Assembly (NCBI RefSeq): GCF_001866075.3
Contig: NZ_CP063356.1
Span: 4,206,164-4,270,163, forward strand
Length of the DNA stretch: 64,000 nt
DNA from: Anaerobacillus isosaccharinicus
GTDB taxonomy: Bacteria; Bacillota; Bacilli; Bacillales; Anaerobacillaceae
Direction: 5' to 3'
The position numbers and the translations under genes were made by a program. This document shows positions 1 through 8,739 of this stretch, piece after piece; position 1 is the stretch's first letter; each line of letters begins with the position of its first letter. Under the pieces are notes generated by a model that was given only the letters and a program-made list of their open reading frames with translations, was not told the origin of the DNA and did no database searches.

Positions 1-272
1 TTATATCATCAAAAAGAGAACAACAAAATACGTTAAAAGAGTTTTTAAAAAACAAGAACAGTTAGGATTTATGCTAATTTGCCTACCTTTATTATATCGA
101 ACGTTTGTTCTTTTGTCTACAAATTCCAATAAATAAGTCTTAAAATTTTGATTACTTATGACTAACTCAGTTGTTACAACTTAAGAGTTTTTTCTAGTTC
201 TTCTTCGCTCTCTGGCTTCAAAAACTCACTCGAATTTTTTCGAAATTCAAATGAATTTCATTAAATGTCGTC
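1..272. other. gene-free left edge with a LexA-like promoter
   Basis: I see no supportable gene here. Positions 98-111 read CGAACGTTTGTTCT, a GAAC-N4-GTTC core close to the Bacillus LexA/DinR box, and the bases just left of it (91-96, ATTATA) are TATAAT on the minus strand. This looks like a leftward, possibly SOS-controlled promoter running out of the window. The arrangement is the same as at the two toxin genes at 15.2 and 55.5 kb. A short plus-strand reading frame closing at 65 could be the tail of a gene that starts outside the window. Confidence 0.4.
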
Positions 273-1367
273 TCAAAGCCGATCTGAATTCAATTTCAGC
301 TCTCTATTTACTTCGTTCAAATCAAACTCTTTGTATTCTTGAGAACGTCCCCACTGAAGCATATTTTCGTATTCAGGGTGACTTGTGTTGGCAAGAATCT
401 CCCGAAAGTACTCATATCCTCCCTCACCACCTACATCTTCAGGAGGTGTACTTCCTTCTCCGTCGATACACTCTGGGTAGTTTTTAGAATAAGCATCATA
501 AACTTTCGTTACTTTAATGGAATGCTCCCAATGATCACCAAAATCATATGTATACTTCACTTTTTTACAAGCAGGAAGATAATCATTCAACCGCTTTTCA
601 TGGTCAAATAACATAGGCGTATCGTTTTTATCTGAGTAAGCAAAGGCTTCTTCGTCACAAACCAAGTTTAAAATTGGCCGATCATCATCATAAATATAAA
701 AATCGTGGAGATGATAATTTTGCCACCCGAAGACAAGCTGGATTATCTTATGAAGATTTCTAAAAGTGAAATGTGAAGGCACGATCACTTTGCGCCACAC
801 ACGATATTTTTCAAGCTCTAATGTTACTTTTAGCTCATACGCTTCGCAACCAAAAATAGGTTGCTCAAAGAACATTTCTAACGCCTCATACATCTTTTCA
901 TTTGGTTGAATATATTCACCATTTCCGTTACCAACTAAAAAACTACTTGCAAATTTGCTTACAGCACTTTGAATGATTGAGCTTTGTTCAAATTCCTGGG
1001 CTTGATACTGAAAATCTTCACAAGATCTATTCATTCTTGCTACACTCGTGCGATTTTTCGTTTTACCATAAACAACTTGCTTAGAATGTTGAATAAATTG
1101 TTCAATTATTTCGTTCTTAATACACTCTGCTTGAAAGGTTTCTTTAACCGCATCCAAAAATAACTGATCTAGCTTTTTAAAGTCTTTCGCTTTAAGTCCG
1201 TATAAGGCAATGACATAACGATTTTGATCATTAACAAAAACAACTGCCTTTTTACGATTAATAGTAATTACGTTTGCATGCCATGAAAAAAGTACTTCTT
1301 CTTCATTTTCAGGTACATTCTTTATTTTCAGTTCATCTAATAACTTCTTCGTACATTGCACGAACAT
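273..1367 (-). CDS. plasmid pRiA4b ORF-3-like protein with DUF6933-like N-terminus
   Basis: A 364-residue soluble protein. Residues 1 to about 165 resemble DUF6933 (motif around VVFVNDQNRYVIALYGLK). Residues about 175-355 are a pRiA4b ORF-3 domain, recognisable from KVTLELEKYRVWRKV, a FGWQNYHLHDFYI stretch, YTYDFGDHWEHSI and PPEDVGG. The biochemical role of this family is unknown; members are frequent in mobile and accessory DNA. The start is supported by AAGGGGGAT upstream. It is transcribed away from the hydrolase gene at 1508, so the 140 bp between them hold divergent promoters. Confidence 0.85.
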   Translation of the reverse strand: MFVQCTKKLLDELKIKNVPENEEEVLFSWHANVITINRKKAVVFVNDQNRYVIALYGLKAKDFKKLDQLFLDAVKETFQAECIKNEIIEQFIQHSKQVVYGKTKNRTSVARMNRSCEDFQYQAQEFEQSSIIQSAVSKFASSFLVGNGNGEYIQPNEKMYEALEMFFEQPIFGCEAYELKVTLELEKYRVWRKVIVPSHFTFRNLHKIIQLVFGWQNYHLHDFYIYDDDRPILNLVCDEEAFAYSDKNDTPMLFDHEKRLNDYLPACKKVKYTYDFGDHWEHSIKVTKVYDAYSKNYPECIDGEGSTPPEDVGGEGGYEYFREILANTSHPEYENMLQWGRSQEYKEFDLNEVNRELKLNSDRL

Positions 1368-1507
1368 GTTTTATCCCCCTTTTTATACTTAAAATTAATT
1401 GTAAACTAGCTAAAATGGTTAATCAATCAACATTCGAAAGTTTATAAATAAATCCTCATTTTATAAGGAACTATAAGTACGTACTATATAAAGGGAGGAT
1501 TGTTGTT

Positions 1508-2353
1508 ATGGAGAAGGAAATGAGTTACGGAAGTGATTATAAGCCAATACCAGCCACATCAATGGCAAGTGGCGTTGGAATTGAAGTTTTGCCTGATCTC
1601 TATTGTCATACTGTTCAAATTGTAAATATCAACCTTGTAGGAAACCCAGAAACAAATGATTTTGTACTTGTTGACGCTGGGATGCCGGGTTCAGTAAATG
1701 AGATTATTACCGCTACAGAAGCTCGATTTGGTTCAACGAGTCGACCAAAGGCAATTATTCTTACACACGGTCACTTTGATCATGTCGGGGCTGTGATTGA
1801 GTTAGTGAAACACTGGAATGTTCCTGTCTACGCTCATGAGCTAGAAATGCCATTCTTAACAGGAAAGATGAGTTATCCAGATCCAGATCCAACCGTTGAA
1901 GGCGGACTAGTAGCAAAAATATCTCCACTGTTTCCTAATGAGCCAATTAACTTAGGAAATAAAGTTGAAACCCTACCAACGAATGGAAAAGTTCCCCACA
2001 TGCCAAAATTTCGTTGGATACACACTCCTGGACATACACCAGGCCATGTTTCATTTTTTAGAGAATCTGATCGCGCGTTAATTGCTGGTGATGCTTTTGT
2101 AAATGTTAAACAAGAGTCACTCTATAAAGTATTTACACAAGAACAAGAAATCAGTGGTCCGCCTAGATATTTAACACCAGATTGGGAAGCCGCAAAAAAT
2201 TCTGTAATCGAGTTGGAATCATTAAAACCTATTGTTGCCGTAACAGGTCATGGATTACCAATGACAGGAGAATTATTATCGCAAAGTTTAGAGGAATTAG
2301 TACGAGATTTTGACAGTATTGCATTACCTGATTACGGAAAGTATGTGAACTAA
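1508..2353 (+). CDS. MBL-fold metallo-hydrolase
   Basis: A 281-residue metallo-beta-lactamase superfamily hydrolase. The binuclear zinc signature HGHFDH lies near residues 87-92, the third metal histidine in HTPGHTPGH near 172-180, the bridging aspartate in AGDAF near 194 and a last histidine in VTGHGLP near the C-terminus. The fold hydrolyses ester, thioester or lactam substrates; nothing in the sequence fixes the substrate. No signal peptide, so it should be cytoplasmic. GGGAGG precedes the ATG. It is followed by the DUF2512 gene but separated by 170 bp, so it is probably monocistronic. Confidence 0.88.
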   Translation: MEKEMSYGSDYKPIPATSMASGVGIEVLPDLYCHTVQIVNINLVGNPETNDFVLVDAGMPGSVNEIITATEARFGSTSRPKAIILTHGHFDHVGAVIELVKHWNVPVYAHELEMPFLTGKMSYPDPDPTVEGGLVAKISPLFPNEPINLGNKVETLPTNGKVPHMPKFRWIHTPGHTPGHVSFFRESDRALIAGDAFVNVKQESLYKVFTQEQEISGPPRYLTPDWEAAKNSVIELESLKPIVAVTGHGLPMTGELLSQSLEELVRDFDSIALPDYGKYVN

Positions 2354-2522
2354 TAGACAAGCAAGTTTGTATTTGAACTTACACTGCAAATGATTTCCCT
2401 AACCAGTAGGAACGGATAATTAGTTACTAAATTTAGATTGAATTGTGTCTGTTACCAATAAAAGGGAAAGCGATTTTTTTAAATGAAATAATTAAACTAT
2501 TAGCCTTTAGGAGGTAATTAAA

Positions 2523-2891
2523 ATTAGACATTTCTCAGCTATATTAATGAAAATTGCAATGGTAACAATTGTACTGTTAATCGTAATGACTACATTTGGA
2601 AATTATCCAGCACAAGCAACGATTGGCTTGGCATTAGTTATCGCTGTAGTAAGTTTTGTCGTGGGAGATCTTGCGATACTTAGAATATTTAATAATACGG
2701 TTGCTACAATTGCAGATTTAGGTTTAACAACATTTGTAATCTGGATATTTGGGCCTTTTTTCTACGGCTTCGGTGTCCCTATTTCTCTAGCATTAACCTC
2801 AGCTGTAGTGATGGGTATAGGCGAATGGTTCTTCCATAAGTATATGACTGCTTCTGTCATTGGTACCCGAGAACCAGTTTCAGAAAGATAA
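2523..2891 (+). CDS. DUF2512 (YndM-type) membrane protein, probable ATT start
   Basis: A small integral membrane protein of the DUF2512 family with four predicted hydrophobic segments (VTIVLLIVMTTF, ALVIAVVSFVVG, LGLTTFVIWIFGPFF, ISLALTSAVVMG). Function is unknown. The first in-frame ATG (2547) lies 31 bases after the only good ribosome binding site, AGGAGGT at 2509-2515, whereas an in-frame ATT at 2523 is at ideal spacing and restores an N-terminus (RHFSAILMK after the initiator) typical of the family. I therefore extend the gene to a non-canonical ATT start, giving 122 residues. A strong terminator follows. Confidence 0.75.
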   Translation: MRHFSAILMKIAMVTIVLLIVMTTFGNYPAQATIGLALVIAVVSFVVGDLAILRIFNNTVATIADLGLTTFVIWIFGPFFYGFGVPISLALTSAVVMGIGEWFFHKYMTASVIGTREPVSER

Positions 2892-2905
2892 TTCAGGTTA
2901 AAATG

Positions 2906-2957
2906 AAAATCCTTACCATTTTTTAGTGATATCTAAAATATATGGTAAGGATTTTTT
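2906..2957 (+). terminator. Rho-independent terminator after DUF2512 gene
   Basis: AAAATCCTTACCAT at 2906-2919 pairs perfectly with ATGGTAAGGATTTT at 2942-2955 and runs into a T tract. Confidence 0.85.
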
Positions 2958-3082
2958 AGTTTGAAATCAGTGCATCAAATTTATAAACTGCAGCCCAATT
3001 GTTAGCCACTATCTTGAATTCCTCCTCCTTTCCCCCTTGTTTTCAGCACTCTTCAAAACTTCCTATATTTTGAAACATTATT

Positions 3083-3112
3083 ATTGATAATCCCTATCAA
3101 TTCTATTAAAAT
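3083..3112 (+). promoter_or_regulatory. candidate Fur box overlapping the promoter of the ywjA-like gene
   Basis: A perfect inverted repeat ATTGATA-ATCCC-TATCAAT spans 3083-3101. In 7-1-7 form (TGATAAT-C-CCTATCA) it matches the Fur consensus at most positions. TTGATA (3084-3089) with TAAAAT (3107-3112) at 17 bp spacing makes a good SigA promoter, so a bound repressor would cover the -35 element. B. subtilis ywjA is a known Fur-regulon gene, which supports the reading. Confidence 0.7.
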
Positions 3113-3139
3113 GTAGTAATCGTGTAGGAGGTTGTATGA

Positions 3140-4864
3140 ATGATTAAACGTTTTTTCAGTTATTATAAGCCACATAAAAAATTATTTATCATTGATTTTG
3201 TGTGCGCAGTTCTCGTTGGTCTATTAGAGCTAGGGTTTCCACTAGCGGTTTCTTGGTTTATTGATAGTTTGCTTCCAGAAGGAAACTGGAGTACCATTAC
3301 CGCTGTCAGTGCTGGACTAGTTACTCTTTATCTAGTGAGCTCGAGTATGCAGTTCGTTGTGAATTATTGGGGGCATAAGCTAGGGATTAACATTGAAACA
3401 GATATGAGAAGAGAATTATTTTATCATGTTCAGAGGCAGTCATTCAGCTTTTTCGATAATACAAAAACTGGACATATCATGAGCAGGGTAACAAACGACC
3501 TAATGGATATTGGTGAACTTGCTCACCACGGACCTGAGGATTTATTCATTGCAATCATGACCTTTATCGGAGCATTTTGGATTATGCTGACAATAAATGT
3601 GAAGCTTGCACTCGTTGCGATTATCATCGTTCCGTTTCTCGTCTGGCTTATTTCTTACTCTAATATTAAGATGAACAAAGCTTGGACTGGAATGTATGGA
3701 AATATTGCCGATGTAAACGCAAGAGTTGAGGATAGCGTATCTGGTGCTCGCGTTGTTCAATCTTTTACAAATGAAGAATTTGAAAGAGAACGCTTTAACA
3801 ATAACAATCTCTTTTTCCGCTCTTCTAAACTTAAAGCCTATAAAGTTATGAGTTGGAATTTGTCTGGAATTTATATCACGACTCGAATGATGACATTGGT
3901 TATTTTAGTATACGGTGCTTGGTTAAGCTTCGCCGGTGAATTGTCTTATGGAGAATTAGTTGCCTTTATTCTTTATGTTAACGTGTTATTTAAACCAATC
4001 GATAAGATTAGTGCCTTACTAGAGTTGTATCCAAAAGGAATGGCTGGATTTAAACGATTTACAGAACTGATGGATCAAGAACCTGATATCAAGAACAGAC
4101 CGGATGCGGTTGAAGTGCCAGAACTAAAGGGAAATATTGCCTTTCATGATGTCAGTTTTGGCTATGAAGAAAATAGACGTATCCTTCAAGACCTAAGCTT
4201 CTCCATCCAAGCTGGGCAAACCGTCGCATTTGTTGGGCCCTCAGGTGCTGGGAAAACGACGATCTGCTCACTTATCCCGCGGTTTTATGACGTTATCGAT
4301 GGCTCTGTCACCATAGACAGAATTGACATAAGAGATATGACAAAAGAGTCATTACGCTCAAATATCGGAATTGTACAACAAGATGTGTTCCTTTTTACTG
4401 GTACATTAAGAGAAAACATCGCATACGGAAAGTTAGATGCAACAGATGAAGAAATTGTGGAGGCAACAAAACGCGCTCACCTATCTGACTTAATCGCCTC
4501 TTTACCAGATGGGTACGATACCCAAATTGGAGAACGAGGACTGAAGCTTTCTGGCGGACAAAAGCAGCGTTTGTCCATTGCCCGGATGTTCCTAAAAAAT
4601 CCACGTATCCTGATTTTGGATGAAGCAACATCTGCCTTAGATACAGAAACAGAGGCAATCATTCAGGAAGCATTAACAGAACTAACCAAAGACCGTACGA
4701 CGCTAATCATTGCGCATCGATTAGCAACCATCCGTAATGCAGACAGAATCCTTGTTGTAAACGAAGAAGGAATTGCTGAAGATGGAACACACGCAGAACT
4801 TCTTGCGAATGAGAATGGGATCTTTACGAAACTGCATTCACATCAACATGCTTCGATTTATTAA
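3140..4864 (+). CDS. ywjA: YwjA-like ABC exporter (fused permease and ATPase)
   Basis: A 574-residue type IV half-transporter acting as a homodimer in the cytoplasmic membrane. Residues 1 to about 300 hold six membrane segments; the nucleotide-binding domain follows with Walker A GPSGAGKTT (about 365-373), Q-loop VQQDVF, signature LSGGQ (about 470), Walker B ILILDEATSALD (about 490-501) and H-loop AHR. The N-terminus (IKRFFSYYKPHKKLF) and overall length match YwjA of B. subtilis, an iron-regulated exporter of unknown substrate. AGGAGGT precedes the ATG. Regulation by Fur is likely from the site at 3083. Family is certain; orthology is inference. Confidence 0.85.
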   Translation: MIKRFFSYYKPHKKLFIIDFVCAVLVGLLELGFPLAVSWFIDSLLPEGNWSTITAVSAGLVTLYLVSSSMQFVVNYWGHKLGINIETDMRRELFYHVQRQSFSFFDNTKTGHIMSRVTNDLMDIGELAHHGPEDLFIAIMTFIGAFWIMLTINVKLALVAIIIVPFLVWLISYSNIKMNKAWTGMYGNIADVNARVEDSVSGARVVQSFTNEEFERERFNNNNLFFRSSKLKAYKVMSWNLSGIYITTRMMTLVILVYGAWLSFAGELSYGELVAFILYVNVLFKPIDKISALLELYPKGMAGFKRFTELMDQEPDIKNRPDAVEVPELKGNIAFHDVSFGYEENRRILQDLSFSIQAGQTVAFVGPSGAGKTTICSLIPRFYDVIDGSVTIDRIDIRDMTKESLRSNIGIVQQDVFLFTGTLRENIAYGKLDATDEEIVEATKRAHLSDLIASLPDGYDTQIGERGLKLSGGQKQRLSIARMFLKNPRILILDEATSALDTETEAIIQEALTELTKDRTTLIIAHRLATIRNADRILVVNEEGIAEDGTHAELLANENGIFTKLHSHQHASIY

Positions 4865-4887
4865 AAGATTAATCAAATAAATACAAA

Positions 4888-4930
4888 AAAAGTCCAAGTA
4901 GTAAAAGGAAAACTACTTGGATTTTTTTTA
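4888..4930 (+). terminator. terminator after ywjA-like gene
   Basis: TCCAAGTAGT (4893-4902) pairs with ACTACTTGGA (4912-4921), followed by a run of T. Confidence 0.85.
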
Positions 4931-5072
4931 GCATTTGCTGACCGACTCCTTGTCTTCTAAGGTCATTGGCACCAACCAATACTCTTCCTACTCTTGCCGA
5001 TTAGTTTTTTTCGATCAATTCTCCCTAAAGGGGCCACACTCATCCTATAGCAAACGCTTTCGTTTTTTACAT

Positions 5073-5558
5073 TTACCTAACATTAGCGTGCAAGTTATAG
5101 CCTTTATATTTCTCAAACAAATACTGAACACCATATAACAAATAAGCTTTGTAATGTAAATAAATGAAAAATTGAAAATAACTTAATCGATTTAAACCTA
5201 CAATTTTAAGCTTTCTAAATACATCTATGATTAAAAAAGCAAAAAGCCCATCAGCAATAGCATTTAATACGATAAACTTTTTAAAATTTCCATACGAGTA
5301 TTTTAATATCCACATACACACAGGCATATAAGGACCAATACTAAACGGAAGTTCGTCCTTTAAAAATGATTTTCGCTTATCATAAAACTTCCACCACTTT
5401 CGCTTGTTTCCATACAAATGATTTACTATCTCAAAAACAACAATAAATATTCCAGAAATAAAATAACGTCTGAAATTACGCCTTCCAATAAAAAGTAACG
5501 ATAGCCATGGAATTGCAATTATCGAAATATTAAATAATACATGTCTTTTTGACATCAT
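5073..5558 (-). CDS. hypothetical membrane protein, 161 aa
   Basis: A small protein with about four hydrophobic segments (ISIIAIPWLSLLFI, YFISGIFIVVFEIV, IGPYMPVCMWILKY, LNAIADGLFAFLIIDVF) separated by very basic loops (NKRKWWKFYDKRK). I recognise it only as a Bacillaceae hypothetical membrane protein; no catalytic motif is visible. It stands alone between two intergenic regions and faces the ywjA-like gene tail to tail. Confidence 0.65.
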   Translation of the reverse strand: MMSKRHVLFNISIIAIPWLSLLFIGRRNFRRYFISGIFIVVFEIVNHLYGNKRKWWKFYDKRKSFLKDELPFSIGPYMPVCMWILKYSYGNFKKFIVLNAIADGLFAFLIIDVFRKLKIVGLNRLSYFQFFIYLHYKAYLLYGVQYLFEKYKGYNLHANVR

Positions 5559-5648
5559 GAAAATATCACCTCAACTTTTTTACTATTCTTAAGTTGTCCA
5601 TTTTCATGAGAAAAACTCTATAAAGTAAGATTTTTATACTCCTTTACT

Positions 5649-6121
5649 TTACCTATTTTGTTTTTGATAAACATTTTGCAGCACTACTGCCATTTGAGCT
5701 CTGGTAATCGGCTCATTTAGACGGAATGTACCATCTTGAAAGCCATTAACAATTCTTTCGCTACGCATTGTTTCGATTGCTGTTAAAGCCCAGTGATTGT
5801 TTGGAACATCTTGAAAACTACTCTTCGTATTTCTTGACGATTCACTATACAATCCAGCATTATATAAAATTTGTACCATTTGAGCTCTTGTCATGAAGGA
5901 ATTGGGAGAAAATTGATTTAAATCTGTTCCATTCATTAATTCGATTTTGTGCAACAAGTTGGCCTATTAATACTAGGTAAGTATGCGTGACTATTCCTTC
6001 CGTTTATGCGATCTTCCTGTGGAACCGGACGAAAAGCCCAAGCTTCAACTGAATATGCATGTACCGGTAACAACGATAAGAACATAACAAAAACAATCAA
6101 GATCCTATAACATTTCCCCAA
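5649..6121 (-). pseudogene. broken S-layer-homology (SLH) domain protein
   Basis: Reading leftward from 6121, a signal peptide (MGKCYRILIVFVMFLSLLPVHAYS) and a short mature stretch end at a stop near 5939. The reading continues in another frame as LLHKIELMNGTDLNQFSPNSFMTRAQMVQILYNAGL and then a complete SLH repeat (FQDVPNNHWALTAIETM ... GTFRLNEPITRAQMAVVL). Part of the first SLH repeat is missing at the frame change, so this looks like a deletion plus frameshift in a secreted cell-wall-anchored protein. A TTG start for the downstream part is possible but it would lack a signal peptide. Confidence 0.75.
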
Positions 6122-6534
6122 GAAATTCTCCTACTTCCTATTAGTCTATGTTATTAGAATCATAGCATATTATTTTACGATAAAAGCTTGCCAAATTAAT
6201 GTAATATTCAGTGTTTCTACTGTCTTATAGCAAACAAGTAGCTTATTTACTTTTCTAGTCTTGGAAATTCATGTTACGATAATTTGTATACTATCTAGTT
6301 AGGGGATTTTTTTTGATCGAACCAGAGAGCTTGATAAGAAACCTGTCTCTTCCGAATTAATCATTAGAGGTTACAAATGGAAAAAATCCCCCTATAAAGA
6401 CGAGCGGGGGAATTTTTTCTTTTATTCTTGTTTGGTGCATAAGCATCCATAAAAAAAAATTGAATTTTATTTATTGACTCTTCCAGTCTTTTAATCTACT
6501 TTTCATAAAAGTGTGCTCCGATGTTATGTGACTT
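6122..6534. other. gene-free stretch with one terminator-like hairpin
   Basis: No coding sequence is supportable. AAATCCCCC near 6385 pairs with GGGGGAATTT near 6405-6414 and runs into T residues, which looks like a plus-strand terminator, yet there is no plus-strand gene upstream; a small RNA between about 6300 and 6420 is possible. Confidence 0.4.
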
Positions 6535-6870
6535 CTAAGACGATTCCCATCTCAATTTTTGTACTTCGTAGTTCTCTTCTGTTATTGGGACCTTTTGAAA
6601 ATAAGATGGACATATTTTATTGTGTTTTTTTATTAGCACATTAATTCCCTCTAATTCCTCGAAGGATTTCAGATGATTCAAGGCATCAGCGATACGTTTT
6701 TGCAGCTTAATCCACTCTGGTAAATACCCTGCATCTCGTGCTACCTTGTGGAACTGTTGAAAGGTATCCATCTTTTGGTATTCCATTGATAACGGCTTCC
6801 CCTTCCCTTCAAGATCCTCAGATGACTTTGAATTTTTGAGGATATCTCCGATAGGATCACGATATTCCAT
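6535..6870 (-). CDS. DUF1992 (DnaJ-homologue-domain) protein
   Basis: 111 residues starting MEYRDPIGDILKN. DUF1992 is the conserved domain also found in DNAJC28-type proteins; the bacterial members are of unknown function. Typical features are a GKGKPL motif (residues about 23-28) and a helical YLPEWIKLQKRI segment. I chose the ATG at 6870 over a longer frame because AGGAGG lies 6-12 bases upstream of it. Stands alone. Confidence 0.8.
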   Translation of the reverse strand: MEYRDPIGDILKNSKSSEDLEGKGKPLSMEYQKMDTFQQFHKVARDAGYLPEWIKLQKRIADALNHLKSFEELEGINVLIKKHNKICPSYFQKVPITEENYEVQKLRWESS

Positions 6871-7188
6871 AAAAAAACCTCCTTTAATAGAGCGCACTGA
6901 AAAAAGATGGAGAGCAAACCTTTTCCGGCCCCTTTTATTCACTATTATACTAAGTATATTTTTATCTTATCAAAGTATAGGAAATTTTTTCAAAGAAATT
7001 GCTTATCTTTTCATCTGAAAGATTTTTTCATTAATAAAAAGTGAACTTGCAAGATTAATTCTAAAGGTAAACTATAAAGCCACAGCTTATTTAATAATAC
7101 GGATACTTCAATTAAAAACTTGGAGATATTTTAGATAAATTGAGGGGATTTATGTTAAAGAAAAAGTTACTAAAATTTTTGAAAAACT

Positions 7189-7229
7189 GTTAACCTTTCA
7201 TTAACTGAAACGTCTTATAGGTAGGAGGT
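7189..7229 (+). promoter_or_regulatory. possible ECF-type autoregulatory promoter
   Basis: TGTTAAC (7189-7194 core with AAC) followed after 16 bases by CGTC (7211-7214) resembles the AAC-N16-CGTC pattern of SigM/SigW/SigX promoters. The leader would be very short, with the ribosome binding site TAGGAGG at about 7222-7228 almost at the predicted start of transcription, so this is tentative. Confidence 0.4.
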
Positions 7230-7233
7230 CGCG

Positions 7234-7740
7234 ATGAATGTATCTAAAATGAGGGAATTACTAAATGAAAAGTTAAAAGTCGTTTATTTTTATTTATTGA
7301 AGATGGGTGCCATTAAGGAAGATGCAGAAGATATTATCCAAGATACGGCTTATAAATTTTTACTCTATATAGACTCTATTAAAATAGAAAATGTGGATGG
7401 ATGGCTTTTTCGAGTAGCTGTCAACCAATACTATGATTTGACGAAGAAGAATTCCAGGCGAAAGAAAATTTTGCTTCACTTTAATTATAAGAATTTATTT
7501 GAAGAAATTACACCAGAATCTGTCATGCTTAGAAAGGAGTTAAGTGTGGAAATAGATGAAGTTCTACAACAATTAAAGCCTAAATACAGGGAGCTACTTA
7601 TTTTAAAATATAGTACAGGTTTAACATTAAAAGAAATAGCAGAAGTATATACGATGAAAGAAGGCTCAGTAAAAACGGTTATGGCCAGAGCAAGAGCCGA
7701 ATTTGTGGAAGTATATCGGAGGTATGAAGATGGACGATAA
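7234..7740 (+). CDS. ECF-type RNA polymerase sigma factor (SigM-like)
   Basis: 168 residues with sigma region 2 (about 15-75, including KEDAEDIIQDTAYKFLL and DGWLFRVAVNQYYDL) and region 4 (about 108-160, LKPKYRELLILKYSTGLTLKEIAEVYTMKEGSVKTVMARARAEF, the helix-turn-helix). ECF sigma factors direct polymerase to envelope-stress genes and are held by a membrane anti-sigma factor; the next gene, overlapping by 11 bases, is such a protein. Start fixed by TAGGAGG six bases upstream. Family is clear; equivalence to SigM rests on the partner. Confidence 0.85.
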   Translation: MNVSKMRELLNEKLKVVYFYLLKMGAIKEDAEDIIQDTAYKFLLYIDSIKIENVDGWLFRVAVNQYYDLTKKNSRRKKILLHFNYKNLFEEITPESVMLRKELSVEIDEVLQQLKPKYRELLILKYSTGLTLKEIAEVYTMKEGSVKTVMARARAEFVEVYRRYEDGR

Positions 7741-8695
7741 TAAATTTTTTGCGAATGATAAGCAATTTGGAGATTTATTGAAAAAAACCAAAAGAGTTTC
7801 TTTTATTAAAAGTATTTTTATTTCTTTTATAGTAAGTTTGCTTGTTTTTTTGGGATTGTATTTTTTAGGAAGCTATTGGATGCAATCAAAAATTGAGAAA
7901 GAAAGCGGTTATGACTCTTTATGGAGTAGCGTACATGGAGCAAATATCGAAGAGCGAGGAACGATTTATAATTATTCACCGCTAACGGCAACTGCAAAAA
8001 CAGAACTTGTTAAGACTGTTGCTGGTATACCAATTCCGTGGGGGCAGCGTGAAAAACAATATACTGTCTTTGGCACATCTAAGTTTATTTCCGCCATCGG
8101 CCCAAGTAGTGTGAGCAAGCTGGGAGAAGATAGAAGTTTTTATTACTTTTTAGGGCAGAGAGTCATTGAATTTTACCACCCGAAAGTAGAATACAAAAAA
8201 ATCTTTGATGATCGATATGTTTTTGACAATATGACTGAACAACAAATGGTTGAATTAGCGTTATCTTTTGACAAAGGATATTCAATCGCGGAAGTAAATA
8301 AATTTTTTCAAGAGCATTTAGCTTGGTATTGGCTCGATACATTAAGCAATGATGATATTAAAGATTTTAGTCACTGGAATATGGAAGAAGGGCTTTTTTA
8401 CCACGATTTTACGGTATTAGGAACAGACGCGTTTGGCTTTCCTTTTTTAGAAGGGATATCTGCAGAAATGTTTTTGAACACACTTAACGAATTACAAAAA
8501 GACGGTAAATATCAATCATCAGTGAACGGACTCATCAACACTCTTACTGAAAATGGAAGCTTGGAATTAAATGAAGAAGTTCTTCAAATAGTTGGAGTTG
8601 TAGTAACCGGTCCAGCAAACGAATTACAAAAATATAATAACGTCCCAATTGTTACGGGAGCCACATTGGGTGCTGTAACCAATAAATATCAGTAA
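7730..8695 (+). CDS. membrane anti-sigma factor (sigma factor regulator N and C domains)
   Basis: About 321 residues. A short cytoplasmic N-terminus (FANDKQFGDLLKKTKRVS) is followed by one membrane helix (about 26-48) and a large extracellular region with the sigma-factor-regulator C-terminal fold (aspartate-rich, HPKVEYKKIFDD, ELALSFDKGYS, ending VTGPANELQKY...VTGATLGAVTNKY), the arrangement of YhdL, the SigM antagonist. Start ATG 7730 is favoured over 7724 because GGAGG at 7718-7722 needs the extra spacing. Overlap with the sigma gene indicates translational coupling. Confidence 0.82.
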   Translation: MDDNKFFANDKQFGDLLKKTKRVSFIKSIFISFIVSLLVFLGLYFLGSYWMQSKIEKESGYDSLWSSVHGANIEERGTIYNYSPLTATAKTELVKTVAGIPIPWGQREKQYTVFGTSKFISAIGPSSVSKLGEDRSFYYFLGQRVIEFYHPKVEYKKIFDDRYVFDNMTEQQMVELALSFDKGYSIAEVNKFFQEHLAWYWLDTLSNDDIKDFSHWNMEEGLFYHDFTVLGTDAFGFPFLEGISAEMFLNTLNELQKDGKYQSSVNGLINTLTENGSLELNEEVLQIVGVVVTGPANELQKYNNVPIVTGATLGAVTNKYQ

Positions 8696-8739
8696 AACCG
8701 TCTTTAACATTAAAAGTTTTTGTCAGGGGGAATTGGGTT

